In this document: positions 35,358-46,785 of the stretch, one piece after another | Position numbering within the stretch: position 1 is the stretch's first letter | Layout of the letters: every line of letters starts with the position of its first letter | NCBI RefSeq assembly: GCF_029784155.1 | Contig: NC_073693.1 | Location: 233,660,234-233,724,233, forward strand | Direction: 5' to 3' | Source of the DNA: Uranotaenia lowii | Lineage: Eukaryota; Arthropoda; Insecta; Diptera; Culicidae | DNA length: 64,000 nucleotides | Position numbers and translations under genes: made by a program | Notes under the pieces: generated by a model | Database searches by the model: none | Told to the model about the DNA's origin: nothing | Seen by the model: the letters and a program-made list of their open reading frames with translations, nothing else

Positions 35358-36754
35358 TTTATTCATAAATTTAAAAAAAAAACTGATAAAATTTGATAAA
35401 TTTATTTTAAAATTAAATTAAAATATGAAGACGAAAAAGATTAGATTTTTTAACATTTATGAAGGAAACTTTTCCAATAAAAACGTGTAACCATTTTTAA
35501 AATTTATAGAATTTAATTGGTACTTCAAGGGAACAGTATATTCAGTGCTCATTGTTTTTCTAATCTTTGTATTTAAAAAAATCGAAATTGAAAAGCAAAT
35601 TAAAACTTTAGAATTATTTTCAAAATTTGAATTTAGACTTCAAATTTAAAATTCGAATTACGATATACCTGCATTGTTTCTGGTGGTAGGATTGCAAGTT
35701 CAGACTCAAAATTCAGATTAACACCAAGGTTGTCGAAACTACAGAAAAATCTGTAATTTGACAGAATCAAAATTTTCATTACAGAATCTGTGTCACAGGA
35801 CACAGAATTTTAGAAATTTTCACAGAATTCACAGATTTTTTTCATTTAATGTTTTTGTAAATGAAGGTCTATTGCTTAGAACAGCATTTAGTAAAAGTGG
35901 AGTATCAAACATGAACTTAACTGCAGAAAAAATGCAGTTGTATCAGTGAATGCAGATATATTAAATTCATTTCAAAGCCTTTACACTATGTTACGCATCT
36001 ATTAATAAGTTCAGAAAAAGCATTTTGTTTTCACTTGCCTCAATAAACGGTGCAAATGTTAACTTAGAAATATATTTTTGTCAACATCTTTGAATAATTT
36101 ACTTTCCACGAGAGTTTGTTGAGAACTGATTTAGTTATGTATAATTCGAATTTTGATTTTTTTTCTAAGATAGACATATCTTTCTTAGATTTATTAATGT
36201 CACCTATGGTAAAATCCGTTTGAACTTGCCCCGGTGTATATGATTGAAATTAAAAAATTGAAGCTAAAGAAACTTTGATAACCCTTCTCGGCGCAAAAAC
36301 CATCATTTTAAGGTTTTGTGTGATGCCCACGTGAAAACTTTGGAAAATATTCATACCACCATCGAAGCATGAACTGATTTTTTTCGGCCCATTCAATTTT
36401 TGAAAATTTACTTTTCAATCGATTATTAATGAACAGATAAAGTCAGTAAGTTTAAATCTTGGAAGTCTTAAAAAAGACCCTCAGTATAAAAAAAGAGAAA
36501 ATTGCTGTGATTAATTCGAATAACCAAATTTAAATATACTTATTTTCTCCTTTAAAAAATATTCTTTTCCTTGTCACATTGGGTTACAGCTTATCCATAT
36601 AAATCTAATTTGCACTTTTTGCATAAACAAATAAAAATATAGAAATTTGCAGTATAAAAAGTCGCCAAATTTCATAACATGACAAGTGCTATTTGACATC
36701 GTTTCAAGTTGTGATGTGTCAAGTCTACAAGCGTAGTATATGGAGAAAAATCTA
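35358..36754. other. AT-rich DNA between Helitron-like elements
   Basis: No gene is recognised. Near 35720-35850 the words CAGAATCTGTG, CACAGAATTT and ACAGAAAAATCTGT recur, suggesting part of a small inverted-repeat element whose ends I could not fix. Confidence 0.35.
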
Positions 36755-38075
36755 TTAACATGATTTTAACATGGGAAGGTATTTGGGTACGAGATATTTT
36801 TCAATGACTGTTACAAACCTTTCTGTGAAGAATAGAGGGACAATGGGTGTTCCATAACAATTGCGTTGTGTAGCTTAAGGGGGGGGTAGGGTCTAACGGG
36901 TATAAAAAACACCATTTTCACGATTTTTTTCTAGAGCTATCGTTCAAACAAATGTATTCAAATTTTTTGCATTATACAAAGCATTGTTAAAAGAACATTT
37001 AGTAATTTTTTCGTAGAAAAATATTGAAAAATGAGCCGGTGACGGAGCATTTTCGAGGATGCCTTTTAGAAAACAGGATTTGCGGTGGACACTGTATCTC
37101 AGCACAGAATCATCTGAAGTCAAAAAATCAGAGCAAAATATTTTCAATAGATGTTTTTCTGGACCCCAACGATTTTATTTAACTTAAAAATATTTTTATG
37201 AAATTTTTTGTGGCTGTTTTAAGTAAAAACTACGATTTTTCACATAAAAATCCGCCATTTTTCACCTCTAAAATCTCCCCAAAGTAAAAAAATCAAAAAA
37301 GAAAAACGTTGGGGTCTGGTATTTTATATGTAGAAAATATGTTCCAAATTTGAAAAGAATCGGATAAGTAGTTTTCAAATGACGATGTCCACGGACTTTA
37401 AAAATGTGCTTTCGAGAAAAACGCATTTGAAGTTTCTGCTCTTGCTTTCTTGCAGTATTAGATAGGAGGAGATAAAGGCCTATAACTTCTACAGTTTTGC
37501 TTCAATTGACTTGAAAATTTGACACAACATTCTTGAAATGTTTTATAATAAGAAAATAAAAAAATTTGAAAATCGATTTTTTGAAAGTGTTAGACCCTAC
37601 CCCCCCCCTTAAAAACTTATTTATCAATCAGGGCAAGTTTTTGGCATATCAAGCAAAAGGAATCATATCTTAAAAGAGCGGTTGTTTCCGTACAAATAAT
37701 TGGAGACCCTCCCTTATTTCTGGGTGGAGTGGAAAAAATGGAGGCAAATCTTTATTAATATTATATTTGGTATAATTTGAAATCTTATCAGACAAAAAAA
37801 GCGAAATGTTACGTTATTTAGATACTAAAATAGATTTTATAGTTGTTCGTGAGCACTATTCGCATTCGAAGAGGGACAGGGCTGGAAGTCCATATCATTA
37901 AAACATACATTTTGACATTATTATAAACTCTTTAAAGTTTATAAAAACAGAGTTAAAGTTCCATATATTGAAAAAGAAATTCAGAGATCAATTTAAAAAA
38001 ATATTAAATCATCTTTGTACTGAAATTCGAAACTCCAGTTGCAGCTCTCTTTTTAAAGGTTTTCTTTTACTTTCG
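36755..38075 (+). mobile_element. Helitron-like fragment 3 (no ends), with nested TTAA element
   Basis: The words ATGGGAAGGTATTTGGGTACGAG near 36770 (shorter core GGTATTTGGGTACGA) and GAAATTCGAAACTCCAG near 38025 match internal and 3' subterminal parts of Helitron-like element 1. Neither terminus (TCTATATA or CAGCTAG) is present. The fragment is split by a miniature element at 36879-37608. Confidence 0.65.
36879..37608. mobile_element. piggyBac-type miniature element, TTAA target
   Basis: TTAA flanks both ends (36875-36878, 37609-37612). The termini are inverted: GGGGGGGGTAGGGTCTAAC and GTTAGACCCTACCCCCCCC. TTAA duplication is the hallmark of piggyBac transposition. The equivalent, uninserted TTAA is visible in Helitron-like element 1 near 33958-33965 (AAGCTTAAAAACTTATT), which fixes the insertion point. 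The 730-bp body has no transposase. Confidence 0.8.
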
Positions 38076-38479
38076 ATCAAATCGGTACCCATTTATTGAA
38101 TAGGAGATAGCAATAGATAAATCATATTTGTTTCACATTGATTCGTTTTATTGACCAAATCTGTGTCGTTGTATGATAATTTTTACTTATCAGGTTATCG
38201 CTGAAATTTTTACAAGGTATCTTGAACACAATGCTAAGTAAATGATAAGATAACGTTACATTGTATGCTCCAGAAATGAATACCATACACAAATTGTGTG
38301 CTTAAAGATAACTCACACTCTGTCTGTTCTGCGTGCATATCATTAACTTATTTGAGCTCAAACGATTAAGTATTTTTCCAATGTAGTAGGTATGTACAAA
38401 ATAATCTGTTATGGTGAATTGACAAAAAGCAAAAACATACATATCCCAACTCCCTTTCTCCTTCCTGAGGCAAAAAAAC
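38076..38479. other. Host-like DNA
   Basis: AT-rich sequence with no repeat ends or ORFs that I recognise; it leads into the 3' flank of the tRNA-Glu gene. Confidence 0.35.
38471..38479 (-). terminator. pol III T-run terminator of tRNA-Glu
   Basis: The plus-strand sequence CAAAAAAACT lies directly next to the 3' end of the gene, giving seven T residues on the transcript strand. RNA polymerase III stops in T runs of four or more. Confidence 0.8.
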
Positions 38480-38551
38480 TTCCCATACCGGGAATCGAAC
38501 CCGGGCCTTCCGGGTGAGAGCCGGATATCCTAACCACTAGACAATATGGGA
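38480..38551 (-). tRNA. tRNA-Glu (anticodon CTC)
   Basis: Read on the minus strand the 72-base sequence begins TCCCATATTGTCTAGTGGTT and ends GGTATGGGAA with discriminator A. The acceptor stem TCCCATA pairs with TATGGGA. The anticodon arm CCGGCTCTCACCCGG has CTC in the loop, so it reads GAG (Glu). The T arm GGTTCGATTCC fits the pol III B box, and the D-arm region GTCTAGTGGTTAGG fits the A box. No CCA is encoded and no intron is present, as expected for a nuclear eukaryotic gene. On the minus strand the bases after the gene include a short AGTTTTTTTG run (38471-38479), a usual pol III terminator. The gene looks functional. Confidence 0.95.
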
Positions 38552-38569
38552 CTTGCTAAGCTGGGTGAT

Positions 38570-39517
38570 TACAGTATATTTTGAACTTCGCTCCGGCGTA
38601 CCCACATCACATCATCAGTGACGAAGATTCATCGCCTTATTTCGCGTCCATCTATAAATAATTCATCACCCTCGGGGGCGCATCGAACCATAATCAATTA
38701 GTTTCGCGTGTAATCGCGATAAAGTCCTTTCGGTTGTTGGCCGAAAGCGCCGCGCGAGTGATGACGCTCTCGATTGAAAGGTGTATCGTTGATAAGGTTA
38801 TCATCTTTCCGCACTTGTATTTTCTTTGTCGTTCGCTCGTCCGTTCGTTCGTCTATGGACTTCGCTATAGGTAGGTACTAAATGGCGCTGGCTGATGACG
38901 CCAGTCAGCCAGAGTCTGTTACACACAAAGATGATGTTAATGATGAGTTGAATAAGTATGTATATGATGTAGCTGTGTAGAGGTTGTTTCTGCCATTATT
39001 GGGTAGGGAGGGAGCAAATTGACTGACCGTGACCTTAGCTCGAAGAGAGAGAATGTTTTTTTTTTTGTTCACCGACTGGCCAACTTCCGTTGTTGAGCCT
39101 TATAGATACCTACTAACTACGCTGTTAACTAAACGGGGTTAAATGCCCCGGTCCGAGGAAGCTGACTAATCGCGGAAAATCATCTTTCACCATTATCCTT
39201 CGGAGAAACCTAGCTGTTTCCCGCGAAAAACGGAACCTTGTCTGGGGCGCGGAATTTCCCGACAGACCGACCGAACAACAAAGACCAGGATCTCCATCCC
39301 ATCCGTTTAACGTGCTGCGGTATGGGATGATTTATTATTCAGCGAAACCTACCTCCTGTTTCATTTCGCTTCTGGGGGTTTCGTGCTCTACGATGACGTT
39401 CCTCGTTCCTGTATAGGTATTTCGATTTGGGTGGGAACAATGGATTAGTCCTTTGGAAACAACAACCGCTAGAAGTATGACGGAATTCACCTTTATTGCG
39501 CCGAAGATTGTTCATGT
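38570..39517. other. GC-richer host-like island
   Basis: Base composition is clearly higher in G+C than in nearby DNA, and none of the repeat families is present. Words such as CCATAATCAATTAGTTTCGC (38690-38709), with a TAAT/ATTA homeodomain-like core, and CGCGATAAAGTCC nearby could be binding sites, but I cannot assign any. No convincing ORF is present. This is a candidate regulatory or conserved non-coding region. Confidence 0.35.
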
Positions 39518-40905
39518 TTATTTGTATATTCTCGCATCTGATTTATCTTGACTACGCAATTGATATTCGTTGATTTGAAAGTTTCTTAGAAATAGACTAA
39601 AACGGGTTAGAGGTTTAACACTTAAATCGAGAGGGTCCGGCGCCGATTGACCGACGCATAGGGCCGAGATAAAAGATCTCCACTGCTGGCGATCCGGAGC
39701 CAGCGTCTTCACTTGCTGCCAGCCAAGGTTCTCGTCAACTGTGCGGATTTCAGCGGCTAGACTTTGCCGCCATGACTTTTTGGGCCTGCCTCTTCTTCGA
39801 TGCCCTTCTGGATTCCAGTCAAGCGCCTCTCAGCAAATCTCGTTTTCATCTCTTCGCAGCGTGTGCCCAATCCATCTCCACTTACGTTCCCGAATCTCGA
39901 TTTCTACTGCCTTTTGATGACACCGGCGATGAAGTTCAACGTTTGAGATCCAGTTGCCAGGCCACCAAGCGCGGATGATGTTCCGCAGGCAGCGATTCAC
40001 AAAAACATGCAGTTTTCGCGTCGTCACCGCATATGTGCACCAAGTTTCACACCCGTACAGCAATACGGATTTGACGTTTGAGTTGAAGATTCGGATCTTA
40101 GTTCGTAGAGAGATCTGGCGTGAGCGCCAGATGTTTCGGAGACTCGCAAACGCAAATCGGACTTTTCTGATCCGGGTTTCGATGTCCTTTTTGGTACCAC
40201 CATCAGGCGTAATCTGGCTACCAAGATACTGGAAGCACTCCACTGTCTCAACGTGTTGTCCAGCTACCACGAAATTGGATCGATTTTCTGTGTTGATTTC
40301 CATCCATCCATTTCCACTTGGTCTTTCCGACATTCATTTTGAGACCTGCTGCCTTGGAGCTTTCGGTGAGGTCGTCGAGTTTGCTCTGCATGTCTTGTTG
40401 TGTTTGGGCGAGCAAAACAATATCGTCTGCCAGGTCAAGGTCGTTCAGTAACTCAATTGATGAAGGATTCCACGGCAATCCTCGGTTTGGTCTACAGTCA
40501 ATCGATCCAGTCAAGATCTCATACATTACGACCCCTCGCCGTCTAAGAGCAGCCCAGATGTTTTCGTGGGTCAGTCGGTCAAATGATTTTTCGAAATCAA
40601 CGAACACCAGCAGAAGAGAGTCCTGGAATTCGTTGATTTGTTCCAGTATTATTCGTAGCGTTGTGATGTGGTCCACACATGATCGTCCGGATCGGAATCC
40701 AGCAATTGCCGTCGGAGTGTAGCGTCGATTTTCTCCTGGATCCTGTTCAGGATCACTTTACAGAGTACTTTGAAGGTTGTACAGATCAAAGTTATGCCAC
40801 GCCAGTTACCGCACTCGGTCAGGTCTTCTTTCTTCGGGACCTTTACAAGGATACCCTGCATCGAATCGGCCGGGAATGTTGCAGTATGATTTGCCAGATG
40901 GGTTC
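39518..40905 (-). pseudogene. RTE-type LINE reverse transcriptase, broken
   Basis: On the minus strand, from about 40890, the copy reads GNWRGITLICTTFKVLCKVI, the RTE polymerase entry. A frameshift at about 40680 moves to DHITTLRIILEQINEFQDSL, then LLVFVDFEKSFDRLTHENIW (motif A). The frame then jumps from ALRRRGV directly to YEILTGSIDCRPNRGLPWNP, so the motif B region is deleted. LNDLDLADDIVLLAQTQ follows with the LADD form of the catalytic box. A second frameshift near 40300 leads to VECFQYLGSQITPDGG, LLYGCETWCTY and RERKWRWIGHTLRRDENEIC, then one in-frame TGA (39827-39829). The same frame continues to LGWQQVKTLAPDRQQWRSFI. The 5' half is absent. It cannot give an active protein. Confidence 0.85.
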
Positions 40906-41439
40906 CAAAAAAAATCGGGACACTTTGAGAAGAAAAGCCATGATTACTTAAGTATGGTGAATATCGACAAATTCGCTATGTAGGTTTACCATACGTACTC
41001 TTTTAAGAGTTCATGTAGGGTCAAGTGGGGTAATTATGAACACGGGGTAATTCCGAACAAGTGCCATACGCGCTGCTGTGAGGGATGAATTAACACAAAA
41101 AGTTCCAAAAGTGGTAGTTTAACGTCCTATTGATAGCTGTAAGGTGTTTCCTATCTGTTTTCAAATCATAATGATATCATTTCAGATGTTTTAAAAAACC
41201 ATTACCTAGTGAAACGGAAATCGTTTCGGACAGTGTTTAATGTTTTGAATATCTGATCATAGGAAATCCAGCTGGAATGTGGTTATAACCTGTTTTACAT
41301 CCAGTTTATGATGCTCTGTCTGGATTTTGAAGAAATTTTGAAAAAAAATATTCGCACTTATTCACAGATGAGTGTTCATATTTACCCCATAGTTTTCGTC
41401 CTATGGGGTAATTATGAACACATCTTCTTATGCATTTCC

Positions 41440-43660
41440 TGACATTTCTAATGCTTTTTAATGGTCAAATGATTTATTCATCAACTTAAGAGGCCATTCA
41501 CTAATTACCCAAGCATTTCCAGGCCACTTTCCCCTCCCTCCCCTTGTAAGAAATTTCTTAAAAGACTACCCCCCTCCCCCTTCTAAAACATCTTAACACA
41601 TTAACGACCGTGGAGAAATCTTAGCCGGGAAACATAAACACTCGGCATTTATACCCCAGAATCCACTGGACCAAATTCAATAAATTTCATAATTATATTA
41701 GGTCTGCAATGTGTTGAGTTTTGAATTTTTGAGAAATTGATTTTTTTTTTCCAAAATTGAGATTCGGATTTAGAGAAAAAACTATTCCAGTTCTTTTCAG
41801 ACTTTGCAAAAAACTTTTGAACCCCATTTTTTTAAACTGAAAATAAAATTTCAAAAGTGGAAAAAGTGAATAAAACAGAAATTTTGAAAAAAGCTCAATC
41901 CGTAACCAAATATGAACAAGTCTTTATTTTGTTTAAATAAATAGTGATAAAAACTTGCTTTTCGTTGATACAAAAAAAGGCAGTCAAAATTGTTACCGGT
42001 AATACCAAAACCGAAAACCTGTATCCCAGGATAAGTTCTCTAATACCGAATACAGGTTTTACGTGCTTCCAAAACTAGGTTTTGGTAATTGATAAACATT
42101 AAGGTTATTAACCAGACTTGAAGAAATGTTTAAATAGACTAAAAATTAAATTCAACATTTGTTTACAAAAGGTTTGCTGGTCGAGATTTTATTCATAACT
42201 GTGTGAAATTTAACATTATTATGAACCTTAAATCTCTGTGGTCAACAGTAAAATATATGAAAAACTTTGATAAATTTAATTGGTGAATAAGTCCACAAAG
42301 CAAAGATCAGTTTTTCTGTATGTTTGGACAACGTGCTGCTATTCAGAACATTAGAATTACAGCAAATAATAATTGTTTATGTGTTAAATCCGGATATCGA
42401 AGATCCAAAATCTATTTTATTGCAGTCTTATTTTTTACTAAGATACTTTTTCCAATGTTAATTTGTGCCTACCCCTTTTCAGATGGACCTGATAGATACT
42501 TTTTTCAATGTTAATTTGTTCGAATATTTTTGCCTTTCTTTCAGAAAGGTATAGTTATCGGTCGATTTGGGAGATCCTTAATTATGGGTCTTAGATATAC
42601 CTTTATAGGTACCTATCAAATCAGCTCGACGAGTTCAGACGATGTCAGTGTATTTGTATGTATTGGTGTGATTTTTTTATAAACTTTGTCACTACGTTTT
42701 TGCGAAACTGGGACGTACAATAAAAATGATTTTTGTCTTAAAAAATTTGATTTTTTTCCCTCTTCAATGTATAAAAGAAAGAAAAAAAAACAAAATAATT
42801 TGGAAAAAAATTTTTCATAGTAATTATCATCAAATCATCACTCCAAAAAACGTGTCAATTTGGCTTGCTAGCCACAACCAGCAATCACTAAAATGAAGAT
42901 TATCGTTTATATGACGTCATATACACGATGGGCGCGTTCGCTACACGCTATTCGCTACACGATGGGCGCACTCCACTCCCACTCATGATGTCTTCATGAC
43001 GACAAAACGAGCGGTAGAAAAGGGAGTAAGAATCCTTATATCTAAACAATTTTTAATTTTTTACCAGCTTAGTGTTAACCGAACCGGTTGCCAAAATTAT
43101 GAAGCCGAAACTTCAAATCCTCATATTATGATAATATGGAGTTTCATAAAGGGGTACAACCCCGAACTTGCCATATCAAACCGATGGGTGTAGGGTTCAG
43201 CACCGCATTTTTCTGCAGCGATGGCTGGCTTCGATACGTCGAAGCAAGCGTGAATCTGTTAGATAATTTTGTAGTAAGTTTGAAAAAGGGCGAACGCACC
43301 AAATGTAATCAAACATAGCGTAACATTTCATAAGGGCGAAACTATCAGTTAGCTCGAAAAAAAAACTCTTTTGAAACTTCGGAACATCTAATCAAATCCT
43401 ATTTCAAAAATCGACGCTATCTATTGGCCCTACCAGGATAAAAAAATCCCATTTTAAATAGGCGTAATTTCGCGTTCAAAAGAAAATGCATCAACAAAAA
43501 GTTTCACCCAATTTAATTTTATCAACTGTTTTAAAGTTTAAAGTGATTTTTGTACGGACGTGTTAATTTCAAAATGTTGAATTCCCTGGACTTTAAAGTA
43601 TTTCTGATTTTAAACTTAACTATAAAAAATCGGGTCCAATAGTGAGTTTCAGAATTCAGA
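41440..43660. other. Interior sequence with partial repeats
   Basis: No gene is recognised. A degraded CACTAATTACCCAAGC...CCCCTCCCTCCCC word near 41495-41580 resembles the ends of the miniature element at 15036. The segment 42535-42780 (CTTTCTTTCAGAAAGGTATAG, GGTCGATTTGGGAGATCC) looks like an interspersed repeat end but has no partner in the window. A GC-richer stretch at 42900-43330 contains CTACACGATGGGCGC twice. Confidence 0.35.
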
Positions 43661-43714
43661 TTAAAATCCACAAATTCAGATGCAATCCAGCGCTAGACGA
43701 TTTTCAAAACAAAT

Positions 43715-44280
43715 TTACAAAACCGACATAATGGACAAAAATGTCAAAATAGTCAATTACTACAAAAATGACAATTGTTTAAATTTTCTTAAATTACAAA
43801 TGTATCAAATTTACATAATTGATAAAATTGATAAAAATTACAAAATAGACAACATTCACAAACTTTAATCAAGTTTTAACAAGCCTGACATATTTCGCAA
43901 ATATGGGAAAAATTGACAAAAATTGACCAAAATTGACCAATTTTGAATGGATTGACATAAATTATAACATTTACAAAATTGACTAAACTGGATAGATAAA
44001 ATGAATATAAATCATAAAACTGAAAAAGTTTTCAAAATATGCAAAATTGACAGAATCAATATAGAAAAAAATTAAACAAATTTACTAAACTGACATAATT
44101 TACAAACATTTTAAAATAGTCTATAATTACAAAAATGACATGATTGTTAAAATCATCAAAAATTACAAATTGGACCAAACTTGCATAGTTGACAAAATTG
44201 AAAAAAAAATGACAACATTCACAAACTTGATAAAATTTACAAACCTGACAAATTTTACAAATATGGCAAAAAATGTGCCC
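43715..44280. repeat. GACAAAATT / TTTACAAA word repeat
   Basis: Irregular repetition of ATTGACAAAATT, TTTACAAATTT and CAAAAATTGAC words, all in one orientation. It is interrupted by an inverted-repeat segment and resumes near 44840. It resembles the repeat at 2.06 kb but with shorter units. Confidence 0.65.
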
Positions 44281-44333
44281 TTTTCAAAAATCGACCTTAC
44301 GTTGCGAATCATTCGTTGGCATACCCAGAATCC

Positions 44334-44694
44334 CATTATTTTCTTCCAATAAGATTCTATATTCCCTACCCAGAATGAGAGCAGCAGTGGTATAATTTTT
44401 TTCAAAAGGGCGTGCGGCCAAATGTTAACAATCAAATTGTCAGCTGGGTGAAAAAGTACCGTTTGAAGACTTACATTTTAAACCTAATTACTTTCAACGC
44501 GATTTTCTCGAAACAGCTTTCGTCCTTTACAAAAATGAATCAACATAGAAATCAAAGTTTTAAGCATACCTATCAGGGGCATTCTTTCTTGTATACTAGT
44601 AAGAATGCCCCTGAAAGGTATGCTAAAATAATTTATACCACTGCTGCTCTCATGCTGGTTAGGGAAAATAGAATCTTATTGGAAATAAAATAAT
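44334..44694. repeat. Foldback segment with an inner hairpin
   Basis: The arm 44334-44400 is repeated in inverted form at 44626-44694 (shared words CCAATAAGATTCTAT, GAGAGCAGCAGTGGTATAA). The spacer ends in a second, nearly perfect hairpin: 44563-44586 pairs with 44601-44624 (24 positions, one mismatch, 14-base loop). It lies within the GACAAA word repeat. It may be a small foldback element; the inner hairpin is the size of a microRNA precursor. Confidence 0.75.
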
Positions 44695-44834
44695 GTGATA
44701 CTAGGATCAACTGATCTAGCAGTAGTATGAATATTGACAAGTTAAAGTCAAAAATCAAAAATAAATATTTTAAATATTGTCGAGTATAAGTTTTTGCATC
44801 ATTCAATTTCACTTGCCGTTCTAAATGTTCTAAA

Positions 44835-45075
44835 TGTTGACAAAACTACCCAAGTGGACAAAATGGACAAAATTTACAAAATTTTCAAAATTTACAAAAT
44901 TCACAAAATTTACAAAAGTTACTAAGTTTACAAAATTTACAAAATTTACAAAATTCACAAAATTTACAAAATTTACAAAATATATAAAATTGACAAAGAG
45001 GACAAAACTAATAGAATTGACAAAATTGACAAAAATGATAAAATAGACATAATTGACAAAATTGAAAATATTGAC
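44835..45075. repeat. TTTACAAAA minisatellite
   Basis: Near-tandem units of 9-10 bases (TTTACAAAA, TTCACAAAA, TTGACAAAA) run for about 240 bases. They produce a spurious Lys/Phe/Thr repeat reading frame. Confidence 0.85.
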
Positions 45076-46370
45076 ATTTCAAAGTTGTCAAAATGTTTAA
45101 TATCTATTGTTAAATCGATAGATTATTGTAATCTACATTGAAGCATCGTATTTTAGTTTAGCAGTTGAAAATTTATTTAAATTTTTTCCATTTATTCGCT
45201 TCCTTTTCTTGAGAGGTTGAATTATTTTAAACACATGGTTAGGAATCTTTTTTAAAAATTATACCCTTCATTTTTAGAACTCTTCTATTTTATAAATATA
45301 AGATCATAATGTCATAGAAACGGGATCATACAAGATATCCCAGAATTCAATCATTCAAAATTTTTCAATTAGTTTACAATTATGTTATTATTTATGTGAA
45401 AATTATAATTATTTCAAAATACCTTCATCCTTTAAAAAATTTAGAATCCTAATTTCTTAAATTCATTTAGGATTTACTACGTTCGAGATACTTTAATCAT
45501 TACTCAGAATTTATAAATCGATCATTTTATTATTTTGTGTCATGTGTATCCAAATATAATTTTTAGACTGTAAGAAAGGCTACAATCCACTGTTAAGTGT
45601 ATTAAATCGGGTTTTTTTTTTTTTAATTTCGTGCAAAATAAACATCTTTTGGTTGAAGATTTTCGCTTTCAGTTTGTTGAGGAAAACTTCGGTAGAACTT
45701 CAATTTTTTTTTTTGAAAGAATAGAGCTACTTATGTGAAATATCATACAAGTGATAAAAAATTTTTAAGTGTCAATATTTTTCAAAACTGTCGATCGTAT
45801 AGAACTGACATGAATTGTAAAAAATGACTGTTCACTGATCCAAGAAAATTTTAATGAGTATTTTTGTGAAACAGCTCTTTCAAAATATTTTCGAATTTCC
45901 TGTATATGTATGGGTTGCAACTTCATGATACATCGCACGTACGTTAAAAGCCAAGCCCACGATATTTTGGTGAAGACTTGATTTTTGCTGCGCAGAACAT
46001 TTTTAACGGATATAAAAACTATCGAGTAGCCTAACTCGTCTAAAATTTCACACGTATGGAGAGGTCCTATCAATTAAAATGTTCTGTAAAGACATAAAGA
46101 AACGGAAAAAAAGAAACCAACCAAAACGTAAAAGATGCAACAAAGAAATTTAACTCTCGAAACAAAAGATAGAAAAATATCAATTAAATAGAACACTAAA
46201 TAGTTATTTTTCTATTGTTATACATCTTAATTTTGATAACATTTGTTTATTTTGCAAGTTTTGTACATGAATTGGATTGATTTTTTTATAAAACAACCCA
46301 TTTTCTTGTAACTGCTCATAATTTTCATTATTTGTTGTTGAATTGAGATTTTCTGTCACCATATAAATCA
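45076..46370. other. AT-rich DNA, no gene recognised
   Basis: Part of the interior of the putative 41.0-46.8-kb element. Short ORFs have no motif. Confidence 0.35.
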
Positions 46371-46785
46371 TATGGGACAAGTCTCGGGGTAAATATGAAC
46401 ATAGTCCGGGGAAATTATGAACAGAGTTTGGGGTAATTATGAACATAATTTTTAAAGTAAAAAATCACCATACACTGCTAACTATGGATTAATGTAACGT
46501 ATAAATACTGTTACTTTTCAAAAATTTTATACCAAGTTCGTAATCCGTGTTCATAATTACCCCCTAGAGAGTGGGGTAAATATGAACAGACGGGGTAATT
46601 ATGAACAGACGTCCCAAGGACAAAGGTTGCGACCAAAAAACAAAAGTTGTTCTACAGAATGATTAAGAGCACGGAAACATTCAGTGATGGTAGCTTTTCA
46701 GAGTTTGTGATAAGAAATTAACATATGGTTGCTGTAAGTGTGCCAAATGAGGAAATTTTGTTCATAATTACCCCACCTAGCCCTA

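Larger units (their letters stand above)
41018..46783. mobile_element. Putative large TA-type element, 'GGGGTAATTATGAAC' family
   Basis: The left end GGGTCAAGTGGGGTAATTAT is matched in inverted form by the right end, the complement of GGGCTAGGTGGGGTAATTAT, with TA outside both (41016-41017, 46784-46785). The word GGGGTAATTATGAAC or its complement recurs at 41030, 41388-41425 (both orientations), 46385-46450, and 46550-46610 (both orientations). All lie near the two ends. The middle, about 41.45-46.35 kb, lacks the word and holds other repeats, probably nested insertions. I cannot exclude two separate elements of the same family whose inner ends were lost. Confidence 0.5.

Noticed and set aside
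40777..40983. Plus-strand ORFs over the RTE copy
   Set aside because: They are antisense shadows of the reverse-transcriptase pseudogene.
44834..45046. ORF with repeated Lys-Phe-Thr-Lys
   Set aside because: It is the translation of the TTTACAAAA minisatellite.
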